Shown: piece after piece, positions 59,204 to 64,000 of the stretch
Position numbering within the stretch: position 1 is the stretch's first letter
How the letters are laid out: every line of letters begins with the position of its first letter
Source of the DNA: Martinezella lusitana
Lineage (GTDB): Bacteria > Pseudomonadota > Alphaproteobacteria > Rhizobiales > Rhizobiaceae
Assembly (NCBI RefSeq): GCF_016901135.1
Contig: NZ_JAFEVL010000045.1
Span: 682,001-746,000 of the forward strand
Direction: 5' to 3'
Length of the DNA: 64,000 nt
The notes under the pieces: generated by a model
Databases searched by the model: none
Told to the model about the DNA's origin: nothing
What the model saw: only the letters and a program-made list of their open reading frames with translations
Position numbers and translations under genes: made by a program

Positions 59204-60016
59204 ATGAGCAATGGTTCCAATGAAGGCGGCAAGCTTTCCTACTCGGCTCCAGCCTTGACGAAGGGGTTGGAAGTCCTGGAACTGCTTGCCGAGGCCGACA
59301 CGTCCCTGACGATGAAGGCGATCGCCGACGGCCTGGGCCGTTCGAAGAATGAGATCTTTCGCATGCTCGTTGCCCTGCAGGAACGCGGATACATAGAGCG
59401 GGATGCCGAGACGGATGCCTTTTCGCTGACGGACCGGCTTTTCAAGCTCGGGCTGCATACGCCGAGTACCCAGGACCTGATGACGGCGGCGATGCCGGAG
59501 CTGTCCACGATCGCCCTGGAAAGCCAGCAGTCGCCCCATCTCGTTGTCATCAGCCACGGGCTGACGGTCGTCACCGCTGCCGTGCCCGGCGGCGAGGACA
59601 TGTCGTTCACGCTGAGGCTGGGTTACGGTCGCCTCGCAACGGATTCGACCTCCGGCCAGGTGATCCTTGCCTTCCAATCACCCACGACGGCAAAACGGAT
59701 CATCGATGAATGCCAGGGGCGCTCAGCCGCACCGATCGACCGTAAGGCACTGGACAAGCAGCTGGCGGCAATACACCGGAGAGGCTACGAGCTGCATAAC
59801 AGCCGTGACTTCGTCGGCATTACGGATATTTGCTGCCCCATCATCGGTGCCGATGGCAATGCCATCGCGTCGATTATCATCGCCTATATCAATCGTCATA
59901 CGCGGGAAAGCCGCCACGCGGCGACGCTCAGCGTCCTGCAGGCCGCCTGCGACCGCATCTCCGCGCGGCTCTCGCCGCGTCTGCGCTCGCCCAAGGAGAT
60001 GGGTACGGGCAGTTGA
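59204..60016 (+). CDS. IclR-family transcriptional regulator
   Basis: 270 residues. GGAGG lies nine bases before the ATG at 59204; upstream in-frame starts overlap the operator region. The N-terminal winged HTH is 'LTMKAIADGLGRSKNEIFRMLVALQERGYIE', and the C-terminal IclR effector domain includes 'SFTLRLGYGRLATDSTSGQVILAF' and 'GITDICCPIIGADGNAIASIII'. It probably controls the divergent leftward catabolic operon and possibly the GMC-RidA genes. Confidence 0.92.
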   Translation: MSNGSNEGGKLSYSAPALTKGLEVLELLAEADTSLTMKAIADGLGRSKNEIFRMLVALQERGYIERDAETDAFSLTDRLFKLGLHTPSTQDLMTAAMPELSTIALESQQSPHLVVISHGLTVVTAAVPGGEDMSFTLRLGYGRLATDSTSGQVILAFQSPTTAKRIIDECQGRSAAPIDRKALDKQLAAIHRRGYELHNSRDFVGITDICCPIIGADGNAIASIIIAYINRHTRESRHAATLSVLQAACDRISARLSPRLRSPKEMGTGS

Positions 60017-60078
60017 TGCATATCGAGGTATGTCGCGTCGGTCATATCACGCGATAGGCCATACAGAGGATCGATCGG

Positions 60079-61257
60079 ATGAGTGCCGCTGCAGGACATG
60101 ATCGCATCGAACCGCAAGAGGTTGCGAGCCTGTTGAGCGCCATGGTGTCGATCCCCAGCGTCAATCCCGACTTCTGTCAGCCGAGTTTGCCGGCGGACTG
60201 GTTCGGTGAGGCAAAGCTGGCCACGTTCATCGCCGATTGGCTGAGCCGCGAGGGGATCGAGGTCGCGATGGAGGAGGTTCTGCCTGGGCGCCCGAATGTC
60301 GTTGCCCACCTGCACGGCGGGCCGGGAGCGCCGTCGATGATCTGGGAAGGGCATACCGATACGGTTCAGGTGGAGGGCATGGCGTCGCCCTTCCAGCCGC
60401 GCATCGAGGGCACGAAGCTCTATGGCCGAGGTTCCGTCGACGACAAGGGATGCCTCGCCATGTTCATGCTGGCAATGCGGGCGCTGAAAAGGCGCGGCTG
60501 CGGCTGCGATCTCACCTTCGTTGCCGCGATCGATGAAGAGATGACCTTCAGAGGCGTTCAGCACCATGTGCGTGCTCACCAGCCGTATGATCTCGGCGTT
60601 GCAGGCGAGCCGACCAGCCTTGCCGTCGTCCGCGCCTGCAAAGGGGTCATTCGCTGGGTCATCGATGTGCGGGGGCGGGCAGGGCACGCGTCAAAGCCTG
60701 AGGACAGCATCGACGCCTTGGCCGTTGCCGCCGATCTCCTGCGCCATCTTCGCGATTATATGCGCGCGACCGATCGAACGCATCCGCTGCTGGGCCGCCG
60801 CAGCCTGACCTGCACCCTGATGCAGGCGGGCGAAGGGGCAAACACGGTGCCGGGCCATGCTTCGTTGACCTTTGATTTCCGTAGTCTGCCTGATCAGACC
60901 GGGGATGAGGCCTGGCAGGAAATCGCTGATGTGGTGAACGCCTTTGCGCGGGGTCATGCCGCGGGCGCCGATATTCTTATGCAGGCTCCGTTCGTCGATT
61001 CCGTGTCGATGGAAGTGCCGCAGGATGCGCGCATCGTCCGGGAGCTGTCCGCCATTCTGGCGGAGGCTGGCTTGCCTCATCAGGCTATCGGCGTGCCGTT
61101 CGGCTCGGATGCTTCCAAGCTTACACGCGCGGGAACGCCGACTGTGATCTTCGGTCCCGGCCGGATCGAACAGGCTCATGCCGCTGACGAGCACGTCGAC
61201 ATGGAGGAGGTCGCGCGCGGTGCCGAGATCCTCGCTTTGCTGGCAAGCCGGCTCTAG
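60079..61257 (+). CDS. M20-family metallopeptidase/deacylase
   Basis: 392-residue ArgE/DapE-type zinc amidohydrolase. Metal ligands occur in 'WEGHTDTVQVEG' (His), 'GRGSVDDKGCLAMFMLAM' (Asp), 'AAIDEEMTF' (Glu-Glu) and 'GVAGEPTSLAVV'. A dimerisation domain with 'GRAGHASKPEDSIDA' follows. It acts on N-acyl amino acids or dipeptides. It lies 62 bp after the IclR gene on the same strand and is likely part of the same acyl-amino-acid catabolic theme as the DoeB-like gene. Confidence 0.88.
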   Translation: MSAAAGHDRIEPQEVASLLSAMVSIPSVNPDFCQPSLPADWFGEAKLATFIADWLSREGIEVAMEEVLPGRPNVVAHLHGGPGAPSMIWEGHTDTVQVEGMASPFQPRIEGTKLYGRGSVDDKGCLAMFMLAMRALKRRGCGCDLTFVAAIDEEMTFRGVQHHVRAHQPYDLGVAGEPTSLAVVRACKGVIRWVIDVRGRAGHASKPEDSIDALAVAADLLRHLRDYMRATDRTHPLLGRRSLTCTLMQAGEGANTVPGHASLTFDFRSLPDQTGDEAWQEIADVVNAFARGHAAGADILMQAPFVDSVSMEVPQDARIVRELSAILAEAGLPHQAIGVPFGSDASKLTRAGTPTVIFGPGRIEQAHAADEHVDMEEVARGAEILALLASRL

Positions 61258-61263
61258 CGGCGC

Positions 61264-62085
61264 CTAGCCCTTGACTGCGCCTGAGGTCATCGAGCCGGAG
61301 AGCTGCCGATACATCACGATACCGAGCAGCGCCGGCGGCAATGCGCCGAGGATCATGACGGCCGATGCCATGCCCCACTGCACGCCGCCGCCGCTGGCGG
61401 CAAAGAAGAAGGAGGCACCGACCGTCATCGGCACGGCGCGGCTGGTCGTCAGCATCAACCCGAAGAGAAACTCGTTCCAGGCGGTGATGAAACCGAAGAT
61501 GAAGGTGGTCACAAGCGTCGGGCGGATCACCGGGCGAATGATACGGATCATGATGTCGAAGACGCTTGCCCCATCGACGGTCGCGGCTTCGTCGAGCTCC
61601 ACCGGCACGTCAGAAATCGCGTTGACGAGCATGACCAGAGCCAGCGGAATGTTGACGATCGTGAAGATGAGACCCAGGCCGATCTGCGTGTCGAGCAGGC
61701 CGAGCCATTGATACATCATATAGAGCGGGATCGCGAAGACGATCAGGGGCACGGCGCGAAGGTTGATGACGAGCGGAAGCAAGAGTTTTTGGCCGATCTC
61801 GCTGCGCGCGATCACATAGGCCGCCGGGAAGGCGAGCAGGATCGCAAGGGTCGTGCCGATGAGGGCTGCCGCGGTGCTGTTGGCAAGATAGAGGAAGATG
61901 TTGAAGCGCTCTGTTTCCGTCAGCACCTTCAGATAGTTGTCGAAGGTTGGTTGCTCGATCCATAGGCCGGGGTTGCTGGCGATCTCGCGCGTCGTCTTGA
62001 ACGAGGTGATGAGAGTGACGAGGACGGGGAAGTTCATGGCAAGAACCATGACGCCATAGACGATCCAGCGCAGCGACTTCAACAT
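61264..62085 (-). CDS. Carbohydrate ABC permease, MalG type
   Basis: 273-residue CUT1 permease with six helices. The EAA coupling loop is 'LDEAATVDGASVFDIMIRIIRPV', and 'VLAMNFPVLVTLITSFKTTREI' is the first helix. It ends two residues short of the M20 gene, converging on it with 6 bp between. It starts one base after the MalF-type stop. Confidence 0.9.
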   Translation of the reverse strand: MLKSLRWIVYGVMVLAMNFPVLVTLITSFKTTREIASNPGLWIEQPTFDNYLKVLTETERFNIFLYLANSTAAALIGTTLAILLAFPAAYVIARSEIGQKLLLPLVINLRAVPLIVFAIPLYMMYQWLGLLDTQIGLGLIFTIVNIPLALVMLVNAISDVPVELDEAATVDGASVFDIMIRIIRPVIRPTLVTTFIFGFITAWNEFLFGLMLTTSRAVPMTVGASFFFAASGGGVQWGMASAVMILGALPPALLGIVMYRQLSGSMTSGAVKG

Positions 62086-62086
62086 C

Positions 62087-62953
62087 CTACTTGTTCCTTC
62101 GGGCGCTCAGCCAGTTCAAACCGTAGAGGACCAGCAGCGAGGTGATGAACAGCACGACGGAGGCTGCCACCGCCTTGCCGATGGCGCCCTCCTTGAAGAA
62201 GGCCTGGTAGATGTAGATCGAAAGCGACGTGGTCGATCCGCCGGCGCCGCTGCCGGTCAATGCATAGACGTTGTCGAAAACGCGGAAGCCGTCGATGAAG
62301 CGGATGAAGAAGGCGACCGTCAGTGTCGGAAGCATCAGCGGCAGGTCGATGCGCCACAGCCGCTGCAGGCCCGTGGCGCCGTCGAGAGCGGCCGCCTCGT
62401 GCACGTCCTCGGGGATGGCGATATAGGCGACGTAAAAAAGCAGGAAGGCGAACGGTGTCCATTGCAGCACTTCGATCACGATGAGCGTGCGAAAGGCATT
62501 CGCATAATCGAGAAAGGCCGGGCTGTCGCCGAACCATTCGAACAGGTAATAGGGCACCGGTCCGGCGAACTCATGCAGGACGAGGCGGTACATCAGGCCG
62601 ACCATGGCGGGCGCGACCATCAGCGGCAGCATCAGGGGCGCCATCAGCACCGGCCGCGCCGACAGGAGCGGCTTCAGGAAAATCGCCAGGAAAAGGCCGA
62701 GCAGGCACTCCGAAACCGCGGTGATGATGCCGAAGCGCAGCGAGAACCACACCGATTGCCAAAATGCCGCGTCCGTCAGGGCCGCGACATAGTTGCCGAA
62801 GCCACTGATCTCAGGACTACGCAGCGTCTCGAATGAGACCGTCGAGACGGAATAAAGAAGATTGAGAAGTGCCGGAAAGCCGAGGAACAGCAGAAGAAAC
62901 CCGACAAGCGGTGCCAGGTAGAGCCTGCCTTCGGCGCGTTTTACGAGAGCCAT
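62087..62953 (-). CDS. Carbohydrate ABC permease, MalF type
   Basis: 288 residues from ATG 62953 (an earlier ATG at 62992 would place the start inside the hairpin at 62969-62998). Six helices; the EAA loop is 'VHEAAALDGATGLQRLWRIDLPLML', and 'LYLAPLVGFLLLFLGFPALLNLLY' is helix 1. Middle gene of the receptor-MalF-MalG run. The start choice is uncertain since no strong ribosome site precedes 62953. Confidence 0.87.
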   Translation of the reverse strand: MALVKRAEGRLYLAPLVGFLLLFLGFPALLNLLYSVSTVSFETLRSPEISGFGNYVAALTDAAFWQSVWFSLRFGIITAVSECLLGLFLAIFLKPLLSARPVLMAPLMLPLMVAPAMVGLMYRLVLHEFAGPVPYYLFEWFGDSPAFLDYANAFRTLIVIEVLQWTPFAFLLFYVAYIAIPEDVHEAAALDGATGLQRLWRIDLPLMLPTLTVAFFIRFIDGFRVFDNVYALTGSGAGGSTTSLSIYIYQAFFKEGAIGKAVAASVVLFITSLLVLYGLNWLSARRNK

Positions 62954-62968
62954 ATTGTTAGCCGCAGC

Positions 62969-62998
62969 GGTCGGATGCCGTAGAGCCGGCATCCGACC
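62969..62998 (-). other. Intercistronic hairpin after the binding-protein gene
   Basis: Perfect 12-bp stem (62969-62980 with 62987-62998) and a 6-nt loop, eight bases beyond the receptor stop on the minus strand. Such hairpins protect the upstream message and keep the receptor in excess over the permeases, as in the malE-malF interval. Confidence 0.65.
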
Positions 62999-63005
62999 TT
63001 TGTCC

Positions 63006-64000
63006 TTATTTTTTCAACAGATCCTGCATGCCTGCCTTGGTATGGGCAAGCGCATCCTCAAGGCTCTGCTGGCCGGACCAGTAGCCGGTGAATTCCTTGG
63101 CCTGCAATTCGTAGACCGAAAGCGCCTTGGCGGAGGTGGCGCCCGTCATGACGTAGCCGTATTTGCTGGCAAATTCGCCGAGCTTGACCAGATCAGGACG
63201 TTCCTTGGCCACCTTGGCGACGACATCGGGCGTCAGGGCAGGGGAACCACCGGCACGGGCATAGGCAAGCGCGGCCTCCTCGGAGGACAGCCATTTGAGA
63301 AACTTGATGGCGCCTTCTTTGTTCTTGGCGTTCTTGTTCAGGCCGAGGCCGAGACCGTGGATATGGTCGGCGCGTCCATTCGGTCCGGCCGGCGGCGCGA
63401 CAATGCCGGTGACATCGGCGACGACAGGCGATTTCTTTGCGTCGGTGAGTTCAGCCGCGGCGGCATTCCATTGCAGCGCGGTCGCTGCCTGCCCGGAGCT
63501 ATAGGCGGCATTGGTCTCGGCATATTCATAGCTCAGCGAATCCTTCGGCGAAGCGCCGGCGTCATAGAGCGTCTTGTAGAGCGTGAGGCCGGTCTTATAG
63601 GCATCGGAATCAACAGTGACGTTGCCGCTCGCATCCGTCCAGTCACCGCCATAGGCGCGCGGCAGGGATTGGAACACCATCATGTTGAAGAGGAGGTTCT
63701 TCATCTGCAGCACGGTGCCGTAGCGCACCGGGCTTTGGCGGTTCACCTGCTTGCTGAAATAGAGTGCGGTCGCCGCCCAGTCATCCCACGTCCAATCGTC
63801 AGGCTGCTTGGGCGCAAGCTCCTTGCCGAGATACTTCTTCGAAATCTCGGCATATTTGGCCTTGGCATCGGGGTCGGCGATGAGCGCGTCGATCAGATCC
63901 TTGCGGTAGTACATGAAGTGCAGCGAGAGGTCCGTCGGCACGCCATATTGCTTGTCGTCGAACTGCATCGTCTTCAACACGGCGTCGCCGAAAACCTTCG
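63006..64000 (-). CDS. Extracellular solute-binding protein (CUT1), 5' truncated
   Basis: The frame is open to the right edge, so the signal peptide and N-terminal part lie outside the window; about 331 residues are visible. Family 1 binding-protein features are 'KQYGVPTDLSLHFMYYRKDLI', 'WTWDDWAATALYFSK', 'AATALQWNAAAAELTD' and 'KFLKWLSSEEAALAYARAGGSPA'. It is the receptor of the CUT1 transporter with the MalF/MalG-type permeases downstream. No ATPase gene is in view. Ligand unknown, presumably an oligosaccharide or polyol. Confidence 0.88.
   Translation of the reverse strand, partial: KVFGDAVLKTMQFDDKQYGVPTDLSLHFMYYRKDLIDALIADPDAKAKYAEISKKYLGKELAPKQPDDWTWDDWAATALYFSKQVNRQSPVRYGTVLQMKNLLFNMMVFQSLPRAYGGDWTDASGNVTVDSDAYKTGLTLYKTLYDAGASPKDSLSYEYAETNAAYSSGQAATALQWNAAAAELTDAKKSPVVADVTGIVAPPAGPNGRADHIHGLGLGLNKNAKNKEGAIKFLKWLSSEEAALAYARAGGSPALTPDVVAKVAKERPDLVKLGEFASKYGYVMTGATSAKALSVYELQAKEFTGYWSGQQSLEDALAHTKAGMQDLLKK

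Noticed and set aside
1..64000. CRISPR arrays, tRNA or rRNA genes, prophage modules, replication origin
   Set aside because: No regularly spaced repeats, cloverleaf sequences, rRNA segments, phage structural genes or repABC-like genes were seen on reading through.

Overview
The window reads as an accessory region, plasmid-like or island-like, of a rhizobial alphaproteobacterium (order Hyphomicrobiales, Rhizobium/Sinorhizobium-like). The grounds are high GC with GC-rich third positions, tightly overlapping ATGA operons, an arsR/aqpS/arsC/arsH arsenic operon of the Sinorhizobium type, and many ABC-uptake plus catabolic cassettes. This is inference from gene content; no rRNA or housekeeping marker is present. 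No tRNA, rRNA, CRISPR array or replication origin was seen.

Region 1 (1-9460) is a metal and metalloid island. A FixH/YtkA-like fragment and CusB/CusA genes form a Cu(I)/Ag(I) efflux system. A convergent hairpin separates them from an arsenic locus. There, a DUF6428 gene with a cysteine-rich tail is divergent from arsR, arsC (low-molecular-weight phosphatase fold), aqpS, arsC (glutaredoxin type), arsH and an MFS exporter, all in one overlapping operon.

Region 2 (9461-16250) is a patchwork: a Leu/Ile/Val-type binding protein, a quinone-reductase-like dehydrogenase, a serine esterase divergent from a LysR regulator, a membrane protein of unknown function, a near-perfect 45-nt palindrome and a small orphan gene.

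Region 3 (16495-31403) is the most distinctive. It holds a complete group-5 soluble diiron monooxygenase locus of the propane/acetone type (mimABCD). Behind it come an ACMSD-like amidohydrolase, a DUF59 iron-sulfur assembly protein, a dedicated GroEL and a zinc alcohol dehydrogenase. A convergent sigma-54 activator (MimR type) follows, and a textbook -24/-12 promoter lies ahead of mimA. Divergent from it is a four-gene operon of unrecognised genes: two small helical proteins, a WD40-like propeller and a 61-residue protein. Two intercistronic hairpins may set subunit stoichiometry.

Region 4 (31404-36000) has an IS1595-type transposase scar, a chemoreceptor with a C-terminal WEEF tether, a bidirectional terminator and an SfnB-type flavin monooxygenase.

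Region 5 (36019-48758) is a catabolic locus built around a branched-chain-amino-acid-type ABC transporter. A GntR regulator heads a leftward operon (DUF3830, TIGR04076, aldo/keto reductase, NTF2-like, binding protein, proline-racemase family, FAD amine oxidase), and the LivGFHM genes run rightward. A GMC oxidoreductase and a RidA protein follow. The likely theme is epimerisation and oxidation of an amino or imino acid, with RidA clearing reactive imines.

Region 6 (48858-61257) is a second catabolic locus: aldehyde dehydrogenase, creatininase family, a sugar-type (CUT2) ABC transporter including a fused permease-double-ATPase protein, Gfo/Idh/MocA oxidoreductase, a PLP dehydratase and a DoeB/AstE-like deacylase, with a divergent IclR regulator and an M20 peptidase. 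Region 7 (61264-64000) is a CUT1 carbohydrate ABC transporter whose binding-protein gene runs off the right edge.
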